This document shows, one piece after another, positions 8,909-16,229 of a stretch of 28,429 nucleotides of DNA. Position 1 is the stretch's first letter. Every line of letters starts with the position of its first letter. The notes below the pieces were generated by a model. It worked only from the letters and a program-made list of their open reading frames with translations, ran no database searches and had not been told where the DNA came from. The DNA is from CAYXVU01 sp964468725 (lineage in GTDB: Bacteria; Acidobacteriota; Blastocatellia; UBA7656): NCBI GenBank assembly GCA_964468725.1, contig CAYXVU010000059.1, positions 1 to 28,429 on the forward strand. The letters are read 5' to 3'. The position numbers and the translations under genes were made by a program.

Positions 8909-9594
8909 GCTCGCACCTGCTCATCGGATTGCAAGCGTCCATCGCGCAGGCGAAGGAGGCGCTGAGTGTGTGCCGCCGCTTCTTCCGAATGGGTCGCCAG
9001 CAAGATGGTGATGCTCAACTCGCGGTTGAGTTCGGCCAGCAGGCGCATCACCTGTTCGCCGTTTTCGCTATCGAGATTGCCCGTCGGTTCATCCGCCAGT
9101 ACGAGCGCCGGTTGATTGATGAGCGCGCGGGCGACAGCAGCGCGTTGCATTTCGCCGCCGGAGAGTTGGGCGGGAAAATGGGCTGCGCGTTTACTCAGGC
9201 CGACGCGGTCGAGCAAGGCAGCGGTACGCTCGCGTATGTGATCGGCGGCTGCACTATCGAGTAGCAACGGGAGGGCAACGTTTTCGGCGACGGTGAGCGT
9301 CGGCAACAGGTTGAAGAATTGAAAGACGTAACCGATCTTTTGACGCCGCACGCGCGCAGTCGCTTCTTCGGTGAGCGCATCGAGCGCGATGCCATCGAGC
9401 CAGACGCGCCCGCCGGTCGCCTGATCCATCGCGCCGATGATGTGCAACAGACTCGATTTGCCGCAACCCGACGGCCCCATCAGCGCAATGAACTCGCCCG
9501 CTTCGACGGTGAAACTGACGCCTTGTAAAGCCTGCACGCCGTCTTCGCCACCGGCATAGACCTTTTCTATATTATCGACAATCAATATCGCCAC
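8905..9594 (-). CDS. ABC transporter ATP-binding protein (LolD/MacB type)
   Basis: A 229-residue ATPase, full length for the family. The start is GTG at 9594, with AAGGAAA at 9606-9600 upstream. Walker A GPSGCGKSS is at 40-48, the Q-loop glutamine at about 92 (VFQFFNLLP), the signature LSGGEMQ at 144-150, Walker B LVLADEPTGNLD at 164-175, and the H-loop His at 202 (LATHSEEA). PTGNLD and FFNLLPTLTV are typical of the LolD/MacB/FtsE branch, which pairs with FtsX-fold permeases. It is first in the operon with the permease and the CrtC-like gene. All catalytic residues are intact, so it should energise the permease from the cytoplasmic side. Confidence 0.95.
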   Translation of the reverse strand: MAILIVDNIEKVYAGGEDGVQALQGVSFTVEAGEFIALMGPSGCGKSSLLHIIGAMDQATGGRVWLDGIALDALTEEATARVRRQKIGYVFQFFNLLPTLTVAENVALPLLLDSAAADHIRERTAALLDRVGLSKRAAHFPAQLSGGEMQRAAVARALINQPALVLADEPTGNLDSENGEQVMRLLAELNRELSITILLATHSEEAAAHTQRLLRLRDGRLQSDEQVRA

Positions 9595-9699
9595 ACGAAT
9601 TTCCTTGATGAAAGATCGGCAATCGAAATCGAAGTATTACCAGCCAAACCGATTCGGGCAAGGTGCGCGAAGGAAGGTGTAGGGGTTCCGATTTTCGGA

Positions 9700-9728
9700 T
9701 TTACATCTTTTCAGGAGCGCATTACAAT
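9700..9728 (+). promoter_or_regulatory. Sigma-70-like promoter of the acyl-CoA synthetase gene
   Basis: TTTACA (9700-9705) and TACAAT (9723-9728) each match 5 of 6 consensus bases and are separated by 17 bases. Transcription would start near 9735 and give a leader of about 39 bases before ATG 9774. The site rules out an upstream translation start at 9663. Confidence 0.65.
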
Positions 9729-9773
9729 GACCGCGCTTTTCGTGACCGGATTTACGATTCACATACGATCATC

Positions 9774-11597
9774 ATGCAAAATGCCAACCCTCAGACGCTC
9801 AATGAACTGTTCAAACAGGCAGTAACCTCTTGCTCGGCTCGTGATGTCGTGCGCTTCAAAGCCGACAAGCAATGGACAGGGCTGACGGGCGAAAAGTTTC
9901 TCGAACGGGTTCGCAACCTCGCGCTCGGCCTCTACAGGCGCGGCATTCGCAAAGGCGACAAAGTGGCGATTCTGGCCGAAAGCGGCGTGCAGTGGAGCCT
10001 GAGCGATTATGCGATCTTGGCAAATGGCGCAATCAATGTGCCTATCTACCCGACGCAAGCGCCCGATCAGGTCGAATATATTCTGCGCGATTCGGAGCCG
10101 AAACTCTTATTCATCTCGACGGCGCGGCAGATGCGCCGCGTGGACGCCGTGCTCAAGAAGTTTCCCGACCTGCTCATTGTGCCCTTTCAAATCGGCATCG
10201 AAGGCGAACAGATTCTCTCTTTCACCGTGCTGGAAGAGGAGGGCGGGCAACTGGCCGCCGAGAAGCCCGAACTCTTCGACGTTCTGTCGTCGGATGTCCA
10301 GCCTGCGGATCTGGCTTCGATCATCTACACATCGGGTACGACGGGCGAACCCAAAGGCGCGTTGCTGACCCACGCGAATATCACTTTCAATGCCCTCGCC
10401 GCAGGCGCGTATCTCAAGATCGAGCCGGACAACGACATGCTCTCCTTTCTGCCCATGTCGCATATCTTCGAGCGCATGGTGTTGTACTTGTGCTTGCACT
10501 TCGGCGTGACCATCAATTTCGCAGGCGGCATCGAAACCGTAGCCAACGACATGCGCGATGTGCGGCCTACGCTCATGTCGGCTGTGCCGCGCTTGCTCGA
10601 AAAAATTTATGCGCGGGTGCAAAAGAACGCCTCCGAAGGCGGCAAGTTAAAGAAGCGCATCTTCGATTGGGCGAGCGGCGTGGCCAATCGGCTGGCGGAT
10701 TACTATGCCGAAGGCAAACCCGTGCCGCCTTTGTTACTTCTGCAACGCGCCCTTGCCGACAAGTTGGTGTTCGCCAAACTGCGCAACGCAGTGGGCGGCA
10801 AAATCAAGCGTATGGTTTCGGGCAGCGCCGCCTTGCCTTCGGAGATAGCCCGCTTCTTCATCGGCGCGGGCATCCCGCTGTTGCAAGGATATGGTTTGAC
10901 CGAAACCTCGCCGGTCATTTCGGTCAACACGTTGGAGCATCATCGCATCGGCTCGGTCGGACGACCGATTACCGGCGTCGAAGTGAAGATTGCCGAAGAT
11001 GGCGAAATCCTCACGCGCGGTGCGCACGTCTTTCAAGGCTATTTCAAAAAGCCGGATGAGACCGCAGACGCTTTCACCGACAACGCTGGCGACGACCACC
11101 AAGGGCGATGGTTCAAGACCGGCGATATTGGGCGACTTGATGCCGACGGTTACCTCTTCATCACCGACCGCAAAAAGGATTTGATTAAAATTTCGGCGGG
11201 CAAATATGTTGCGCCGCAAATGATTGAAGGCTTGCTCGGACAGAGCGAATTTATCGAACAGTCGGTGGTCATCGGCGATCAACGCAAGTATGTGGTCGCG
11301 CTGATCGTCCCCGAATTCGAAAGTCTGCGCGCTTGGGCGAAGCAGCAAAACCTGACGACGACTAAACGCGAAGAGTTGACCGCCGACAAACGCGTCATCG
11401 AGTTGCTCAAGAGCGAAGTCGCACGCTTGACGCGCGGGCTGGCCGACTATGAAAGGGTGAAGCGCATCGCCCTGCTGCCCAAAGAGTTCACCATTGATAG
11501 CGGCGAATTGACGCCGACGCTCAAAGTGCGCCGCCGCATCGTCGAAAGCCGCTACGGCGCAATCATCGAATCGCTCTACACCGGCGGCGCAGAGTAG
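9774..11597 (+). CDS. Long-chain fatty acid-CoA ligase (AMP-forming)
   Basis: A 607-residue member of the ANL adenylating superfamily, close to the FadD15/AcsL long-chain type. It activates fatty acids with ATP and CoA to acyl-CoA, cytoplasmic or membrane-associated. The start is ATG 9774 (MQNANPQTLNELF), downstream of the promoter; no strong Shine-Dalgarno is seen. Motifs: phosphate-binding loop IYTSGTTGEPKG at 184-195, LPMSHIFER at 226-234, GYGLTETSP at 372-380, WFKTGD at 446-451, ITDRKKDLIK at 463-472, and the catalytic-lysine region PTLKVRRR near the C-terminus. All core motifs are intact. It is divergent from the ABC operon. Context does not set the chain length; a supply of activated acyl chains for lipid synthesis or beta-oxidation is the standard role. 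Confidence 0.93.
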   Translation: MQNANPQTLNELFKQAVTSCSARDVVRFKADKQWTGLTGEKFLERVRNLALGLYRRGIRKGDKVAILAESGVQWSLSDYAILANGAINVPIYPTQAPDQVEYILRDSEPKLLFISTARQMRRVDAVLKKFPDLLIVPFQIGIEGEQILSFTVLEEEGGQLAAEKPELFDVLSSDVQPADLASIIYTSGTTGEPKGALLTHANITFNALAAGAYLKIEPDNDMLSFLPMSHIFERMVLYLCLHFGVTINFAGGIETVANDMRDVRPTLMSAVPRLLEKIYARVQKNASEGGKLKKRIFDWASGVANRLADYYAEGKPVPPLLLLQRALADKLVFAKLRNAVGGKIKRMVSGSAALPSEIARFFIGAGIPLLQGYGLTETSPVISVNTLEHHRIGSVGRPITGVEVKIAEDGEILTRGAHVFQGYFKKPDETADAFTDNAGDDHQGRWFKTGDIGRLDADGYLFITDRKKDLIKISAGKYVAPQMIEGLLGQSEFIEQSVVIGDQRKYVVALIVPEFESLRAWAKQQNLTTTKREELTADKRVIELLKSEVARLTRGLADYERVKRIALLPKEFTIDSGELTPTLKVRRRIVESRYGAIIESLYTGGAE

Positions 11598-11630
11598 GCG
11601 CGTGCGAGCGACCATCCACAGGAGAGTAAG

Positions 11631-12440
11631 ATGCAAACCTTTCGTGCGTTGTGCCTGCTGCTGCTGGGCGCGGTTTCGACCGCTGCCCAACAACCTGCCT
11701 CTCCGAGCAAGCCCATTCAGGACAACAGCTTTCTGCTCGAAGAGGCCTACAATCAAGAAACCGGCGTGGTGCAACATATCAACTTTTTTACTCGTCAACG
11801 CGGCGGCCATTGGCTCTACACCTTCACGCAAGAGTGGCCTGTGCCGACGCAAAAGCACCAACTCAGCCTGACGCTTCCCGTACAGCAGCTCGATCAGGCA
11901 ACCGGACTCGGCGACATTGCCCTGAATTATCGCTATCAGTTGGTTGGCAGCGGCGAAACCAAACTCGCCATCGCGCCGCGCATCTCGCTGTTGTTCCCGA
12001 CGGGCAACAGTGACGACGAACTCGGCGCTGGCGGGTTGGGGATTCAATTCAACTTGCCGGTCAGTGTCACTTTGCACGATAAACTGGTTACTCATTGGAA
12101 TGCCGGAGCAACGGTGACGCCTTCGGCAAAGAACGCAGCGGGCATCGAAGACAATCGCGCGGATTTCAATCTCGGTCAGAGCTTCATCTGGCTGGCGCAC
12201 CAAAATTTCAATGTGATGTTCGAGACCGTTTGGAACAATACCGAAACGATTCTGGCGCGGGGCGTCAAGGATCGGGAAAACAGCGTGCTGATGAGTCCCG
12301 GCATTCGTTGGGCGCACAACTTCAAAAGCGGCCTGCAAATCGTGCCCGGCATTGCCGTCCCCTTCGGCATCGGCCCCAGCTATGGCGAGAAGGGCATTCT
12401 GTTTTATCTCAGCTTCGAGCATCCCTTCACCAAGCAGTGA
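11631..12440 (+). CDS. Outer-membrane beta-barrel protein, MetA-phenol-degradation/transporter-like
   Basis: A 269-residue exported protein. The start is ATG 11631 with GGAGAG a few bases upstream, 33 bases after the acyl-CoA synthetase. The signal peptide is MQTFRALCLLLLGAVSTAAQ, probably cleaved after about residue 20. The mature part is a series of amphipathic beta-strands: LSLTLPVQQLDQATGLGDIALNY, then TKLAIAPRISLLFPTGNSDD. It ends in an aromatic-rich strand (GILFYLSFEHPF), as in the Phenol_MetA_deg/putative-transporter family. The GLGDI-x-LNY-R element followed by LFPTG is typical of that family. It is likely a small outer-membrane pore or barrel; the substrate is unknown. Closeness to the fatty-acid ligase hints at hydrophobic substrate uptake, but that is inference. 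Confidence 0.8.
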   Translation: MQTFRALCLLLLGAVSTAAQQPASPSKPIQDNSFLLEEAYNQETGVVQHINFFTRQRGGHWLYTFTQEWPVPTQKHQLSLTLPVQQLDQATGLGDIALNYRYQLVGSGETKLAIAPRISLLFPTGNSDDELGAGGLGIQFNLPVSVTLHDKLVTHWNAGATVTPSAKNAAGIEDNRADFNLGQSFIWLAHQNFNVMFETVWNNTETILARGVKDRENSVLMSPGIRWAHNFKSGLQIVPGIAVPFGIGPSYGEKGILFYLSFEHPFTKQ

Positions 12441-12455
12441 GTTGGGCAAGCAAAG

Positions 12456-12605
12456 GTGAACGAGAGAGCGAGTCGCATCTTAGGCTGTCTGCTCGCCATG
12501 CCTCTGTTGGGATGTGACGGCCTGCCCGCAGCGATGGTGAACCGCTTGCCAAACCGTGAACAAGTGATGGAAATCGGCAGCCGACTCGCATTGGTTATTG
12601 GATGA
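12456..12605 (+). CDS. Possible short lipoprotein
   Basis: A 49-codon open frame starts with GTG at 12456, 15 bases after the barrel gene, and ends with TGA at 12603-12605. Its N-terminus (MNERASRILGCLLAMPLLGC) has a charged head, a hydrophobic core and a lipobox-like L-L-G-C at Cys20, which is why it is listed. The mature part is only about 30 residues and unremarkable. The Shine-Dalgarno is poor. It could be a chance frame; conservation in relatives would decide. Confidence 0.3.
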   Translation: MNERASRILGCLLAMPLLGCDGLPAAMVNRLPNREQVMEIGSRLALVIG

Positions 12606-12967
12606 CCCAATGCGTTCGCATCTTTTCCCCGAGCTGCGACACCCAGAAAAGACAGTCTTGCTATTGCGACCGGCTTTGTACTATAGTCGGCAACCGATAG
12701 GCGCTTCCCCGCGTCTTTCAGGGTTTGCCAGTTGGCATGATAAATGGCTGCCTGCAGGGGAGTTCCTCATCACCTGATTTTCAAATTCGGACGCTCGGAT
12801 TGCCGTACATTCACTTCTGTTTCGTTCAGCGATCCAACGCCTGATTCCGAGCGTTCCCTCGCTCATAACCTATTGTCAAACGCTCAATCCGCTTTGATCC
12901 TGCATCCGGCACTGCGCCCGATGCGTTACCGTGACGAAACTGACCTTCCTTTGAAGGAGAATGGCCT
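12606..12967. other. Leader region of the HYR-domain gene
   Basis: 362 bases without a supported gene. It holds a candidate promoter (see separate entry) and ends in the Shine-Dalgarno GAAGGAG at 12953-12959. If that promoter is used, the leader would be long (about 275 bases). No convincing riboswitch fold or ORF was identified. Confidence 0.5.
12658..12687 (+). promoter_or_regulatory. Candidate promoter for the HYR-domain gene
   Basis: TTGCTA (12658-12663, 4 of 6) and TATAGT (12682-12687, 5 of 6) are separated by 18 bases. It is the best -35/-10 pair seen in this spacer and points to a long leader. Assignment is by pattern only. Confidence 0.4.
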
Positions 12968-14782
12968 ATGAGATTTCGAAAAAGAGCCAAACCGCTGATG
13001 ATCTTTGCCATCACGGCGTTCTGTTTGATTGTGCAGTCGCTGCCGATCAGGCTGATGGCAACGGTCTCGGCAGCGCGAGCGCCGCTTGGCAATCCCCTCG
13101 CGCCAACCATCACCACGTTTGAATCAACCTGCACCACGATGCAAACGACCTTCTCCCTCGGCAACACAGTCTGCGCCAAAGTGAGCATGTTCGACCCGAT
13201 GGTTTTCAATGCGCGCTTCGACTGGGTTGACCCGGATTTTATCATTCAACAAACCGGCCCCAACATCACCTCTGATGGGCAAAGCGCCACCTTCGCCATC
13301 CCAACCATGGGACCGAATGCCAAGACTGGTACTTGGCGCGTGCAAGTGACCAGTAACGCCGATGCTTCGGTGATTACCTTTATGAACTTTACGGTCAATG
13401 GCGGTGGCGGCGGTTCGCCGACGATTATGACCTATGAGCCAACCTGTACGACGATGCAGACCAGTTTTGGACTCGGCGATACGGTCTGCGCGCAAGCGAT
13501 GAACTTCGACCCGATGGTCTTCAATGCGCGTTTCGATTGGGTTGACCCCGATTTGATCGTCCAACAGACCGGCCCCAATATCACCGCCAACGGGCAAAGC
13601 ACCACCTTCACCATCCCAGCCATGGGGCCAAATGCCAAGACCGGCACCTGGCGTGTGCAGATCACCAACAACTCGGACAGTTCGACCATCGTCTTTGCCA
13701 ACTTCACAGTCGGCGGCGGCGGCGGCACTCCGACGATTGCCACATTCGAGCAAACCTGTATGTCACCACAAGCGCTCTTCACTCTCGGCGACACAGTTTG
13801 CGGACAAGTGATGAACTTCGACCCGATGGTCTTCAATGCGCGTTTCGATTGGGTTGACCCTGATTTGATCGTCCAACAGACCGGCCCCAATATCACGATG
13901 GTCGGGCAAAATACGACCTTCATGATTCCGGCCATGGGGCCAAATGCCAAGACCGGCACCTGGCGCGTGCAGATTACCAACAATTCCGATAGCTCGGTGA
14001 TTGCTTTTGCCAACTTCACGGTCAGTGATGGCAGTTGTGTGAGCATTACCTGTCCGGGCAACCTCGGGGTTACCAGCGATGCCGATCAATGCGGCGCGGT
14101 AGTCAACTTTTCGCCGCCGACGGCGGATGCAAGTTGCGGAAGTATTATCTGCGCCCCGCCTTCGGGATCCTTTTTCCCGGTCGGCGAGACGACGGTAACC
14201 TGCACGTCAATGGCGGGACCGAGTTGCTCCTTCACTGTTACGGTGATGGACGCTCAACCTCCGACCCTAGAGTGCCCGGAGAATGTCGTTGCCGTGGCCT
14301 CGGCTCCCGGTCAAACCACAGTGATCGTCAACTTCACCACGCCAGTTGCGACGGATAACTGCCCCGGCGCGACGGTAGATTGCATGCCCGCTTCGGGTTC
14401 GGCATTCCCGCTTGGCACGACGACTGTGACCTGCACAGCGACCGATGGGTCGGGCAATACGGCAAGCTGTTCGTTTACGGTGACGACCTTCGATGTCTGC
14501 ATCGAAAACGATTCCGGCGGCAACGCGACGTTGTTATTCAACTCCTTCACGGGCGATTACGTCTTCTGCTGCAGCGTGCTGACGATTTCCGGCAAAGGTA
14601 CGATTACCAAAAAGGCCGGAGAAATCACTCTGCAACATAATACTTCTGACCGCAGAGTGTTGGGGAAAGTGACGGCGCAGCCGCGCAAAGGCAGCGGCTC
14701 GTTGCAACTTCCGCCGGGCGTGACCCTCTGTACGATTTCGGACAGGAATCTTACAGACAATGCCTGCGCTTGCAGTCCCTGA
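12968..14782 (+). CDS. Exported protein with three tandem ~100-residue repeats and two HYR domains
   Basis: A 604-residue protein. The start is ATG 12968 with GAAGGAG 8 bases upstream; ATG 12961 is out of frame. The signal peptide is at about 1-36 (KPLMIFAITAFCLIVQSL). Three near-identical beta-sandwich-like repeats occupy residues 46-150, 151-254 and 255-356. Each has a Cys pair (e.g. ESTC...NTVC), the core DPMVFNARFDWVDPD, QQTGPNIT and GPNAKTGTWRVQ, and the first two end in a Gly-rich linker. Two HYR (hyalin repeat, Ig-like) domains follow at about 357-428 and 431-509, with V-T-C-T and NTASCSFTVT motifs. A Cys-rich C-terminal module (about 510-604) completes it. It is probably secreted or surface-exposed and used in adhesion or matrix contact. 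No catalytic motif or LPXTG-like anchor is seen. Confidence 0.88.
   Translation: MRFRKRAKPLMIFAITAFCLIVQSLPIRLMATVSAARAPLGNPLAPTITTFESTCTTMQTTFSLGNTVCAKVSMFDPMVFNARFDWVDPDFIIQQTGPNITSDGQSATFAIPTMGPNAKTGTWRVQVTSNADASVITFMNFTVNGGGGGSPTIMTYEPTCTTMQTSFGLGDTVCAQAMNFDPMVFNARFDWVDPDLIVQQTGPNITANGQSTTFTIPAMGPNAKTGTWRVQITNNSDSSTIVFANFTVGGGGGTPTIATFEQTCMSPQALFTLGDTVCGQVMNFDPMVFNARFDWVDPDLIVQQTGPNITMVGQNTTFMIPAMGPNAKTGTWRVQITNNSDSSVIAFANFTVSDGSCVSITCPGNLGVTSDADQCGAVVNFSPPTADASCGSIICAPPSGSFFPVGETTVTCTSMAGPSCSFTVTVMDAQPPTLECPENVVAVASAPGQTTVIVNFTTPVATDNCPGATVDCMPASGSAFPLGTTTVTCTATDGSGNTASCSFTVTTFDVCIENDSGGNATLLFNSFTGDYVFCCSVLTISGKGTITKKAGEITLQHNTSDRRVLGKVTAQPRKGSGSLQLPPGVTLCTISDRNLTDNACACSP
13103..14035 (+). 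repeat. Three in-frame tandem repeats of about 312 bp
   Basis: Units at 13103-13417, 13418-13729 and 13730-14035 encode the three ~100-residue modules of the HYR-domain protein. Units 2 and 3 are nearly identical at base level over their central part (about 13498-13585 against 13810-13897, differing mostly at single positions). Unit 1 is more diverged. Confidence 0.9.
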
Positions 14783-14923
14783 TACCACGCGGGTCTGTGA
14801 CTAAGATCAACGGCAATGGGATTAGCACCGATCATGTCGCGCGCCACCACAGCGGACAGCCGCGCGACCTCAAAACGTCAGACCCAGAGTTTGACGACGG
14901 ATTACTTCAAGGAGGCATTCAAG

Positions 14924-15853
14924 ATGAAAAGAGATTATCAACTGAGCAAGTTTCGCTTTCTGGCAAGCCTGGTAGCCCTGATGGGGTTCTCTCTTCTGTT
15001 GGGTTCGACGGCGCAGGCGCAAGCCACGCGCACCTGGGTTTCCGGCGTCGGCGATGATGCCAACCCGTGCAGCCGCACCGCGCCCTGCAAGACCTTCGCA
15101 GGGGCGATTTCCAAGACCGCTGCGGGCGGCGAGATTAACATCATTGATCCGGGCGGATTTGGCGCTGTCACCATCACCAAATCTATCACCATTGATGGCG
15201 GCGGTTCGTTCGGCTCCATCCTTGCTGCCGGAACCAACGGCATTATCATCAATGCCGGAGTCAATGACACGGTCAATATTCGCAACCTCTCGATCAACGG
15301 CATTGGCACGGGTCTGAACGGCATCCGCTTCCTCGCAGGCCGAACCCTGAATGTCGAAAACTGCGTTATCGCCAATGTCACTACGCATGGAATTGACGTG
15401 AGTATGACGACGGCGGGCGAGGTGCTGGTCAAAGATACGCAGATCAGAAACTGCGGCAACAGCGGCATCAGTTCGACGACGACCTCCGGCACGCCCCTGC
15501 AAATCTCGTTGGAGAACGTCAAGATTCAACGCTGCGCCACCGGCCTCAACGCGCTCAACGGCACGCGCGCCACCATGCGGAACTGCACCATCACGCATAA
15601 CACCACCGGTTTGATTGCGACTTCGGCGACCGGCAATTCGCAGGTCAATTGCGAAAGCAACGTCTTTTCGTCTAACACCACAGCAATTCAATCGGGAACC
15701 GGAGCCGTCACCGTCCGCATCTCGAATAACTTCATCGTCGGCAACGGCACTGGGCTATTCGTCAACGGAGGGGCGATCCTTTCATTCAACAACAACAAGA
15801 TAAACGGCAATACGACCAACGGGGCGCCAACCGCCTCGGCAGCGCAAAGTTGA
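14924..15853 (+). CDS. Secreted right-handed beta-helix repeat protein
   Basis: A 309-residue protein. I chose ATG 14924 because AAGGAGG lies at 14909-14915, 8 bases upstream; a longer in-frame start at 14816 has no such site. Residues 1-32 are a signal peptide (FLASLVALMGFSLLLGSTAQAQA). The mature N-terminus carries SGVGDDANPCSRTAPCKTF, common in this family, with a Cys pair. From about residue 70 the chain shows short repeated beta-strand turns (ITKSITIDGGG, VNIRNLSINGIG, LNVENCVIANVT, ISLENVKIQRC, ATMRNCTITHNTTG, VRISNNFIVGNGTG) typical of pectate-lyase-like or NosD-like parallel beta-helices, with Asn ladders. No catalytic residues are evident. A surface or secreted carbohydrate-binding role is inferred. 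Confidence 0.88.
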   Translation: MKRDYQLSKFRFLASLVALMGFSLLLGSTAQAQATRTWVSGVGDDANPCSRTAPCKTFAGAISKTAAGGEINIIDPGGFGAVTITKSITIDGGGSFGSILAAGTNGIIINAGVNDTVNIRNLSINGIGTGLNGIRFLAGRTLNVENCVIANVTTHGIDVSMTTAGEVLVKDTQIRNCGNSGISSTTTSGTPLQISLENVKIQRCATGLNALNGTRATMRNCTITHNTTGLIATSATGNSQVNCESNVFSSNTTAIQSGTGAVTVRISNNFIVGNGTGLFVNGGAILSFNNNKINGNTTNGAPTASAAQS

Positions 15854-15882
15854 CGCTGCCACTGGCTGCTTACCCTTAACTC

Positions 15883-15922
15883 TGCGAGCCTTTGCGCAAG
15901 GCACAGTGGGCAAAGGCTCGCA
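15883..15922 (+). terminator. Terminator-like hairpin after the beta-helix gene
   Basis: A perfect 13-bp inverted repeat (arms 15883-15895 and 15910-15922, 14-base loop) starts 30 bases after the stop codon. It is followed by TTTCATC, only a short U-rich tail. It is the best stop signal seen for this gene, though the tail is weak. Confidence 0.55.
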
Positions 15923-16226
15923 TTTCATCACCCGCCGACTCCATTCAAACAACCCATCGTCAGGCAGTGCTCAGAGGAGATCGAATCTGAATGAGGCGAA
16001 TCGCCTACAACTCGGCTCACGGAGTTTGTAAACCTCCGTCGCATCAGCGTTCATCTGTAGTCTATTTTCTTTCAGCAACTCCGTAGTATCAAAAGCTGAA
16101 TTGTTCTGACCCGCATCACTCACCTGTCTGCGGCCTGCCCGTTCCAACTTTATCGCCGTCAAAGTTAGCAGGTATACTGGAGCCGACTTCGAAACCGAAA
16201 CCGTTTCCGAATGCGGAGGAAAGCTC
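15923..16226. other. Spacer upstream of the amidohydrolase gene
   Basis: About 300 bases with no supported gene. It contains a minor hairpin (ACGGAG...CTCCGT, 16019-16039) and a good -10-like TATACT at 16173-16178, but no convincing -35 (TTATCG at 16150-16155 is weak). The Shine-Dalgarno GGAGGA is at 16215-16220. Confidence 0.4.
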
Positions 16227-16229
16227 TTG
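16215..16229 (+). promoter_or_regulatory. Shine-Dalgarno that fixes a TTG start
   Basis: GGAGGA at 16215-16220 lies 6 bases before TTG 16227. The protein encoded from there begins with MKKTVIILFLVL, an ideal signal-peptide start, so the rare TTG start is well supported. Confidence 0.75.

Noticed and set aside
9663..9773. A 37-codon N-terminal extension of the acyl-CoA synthetase
   Set aside because: It contains the likely promoter (9700-9728), has no Shine-Dalgarno and is not like the family N-terminus.
10734..12449. A 571-codon open frame on the minus strand opposite the acyl-CoA synthetase and the barrel protein
   Set aside because: It spans two well-supported genes on the other strand, has no domain I recognise, and is explained by the codon bias of those genes.
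13103..14035. A CRISPR-like or intergenic satellite repeat
   Set aside because: The ~312-bp units keep one reading frame and encode protein modules; there are no short repeats with unique spacers.
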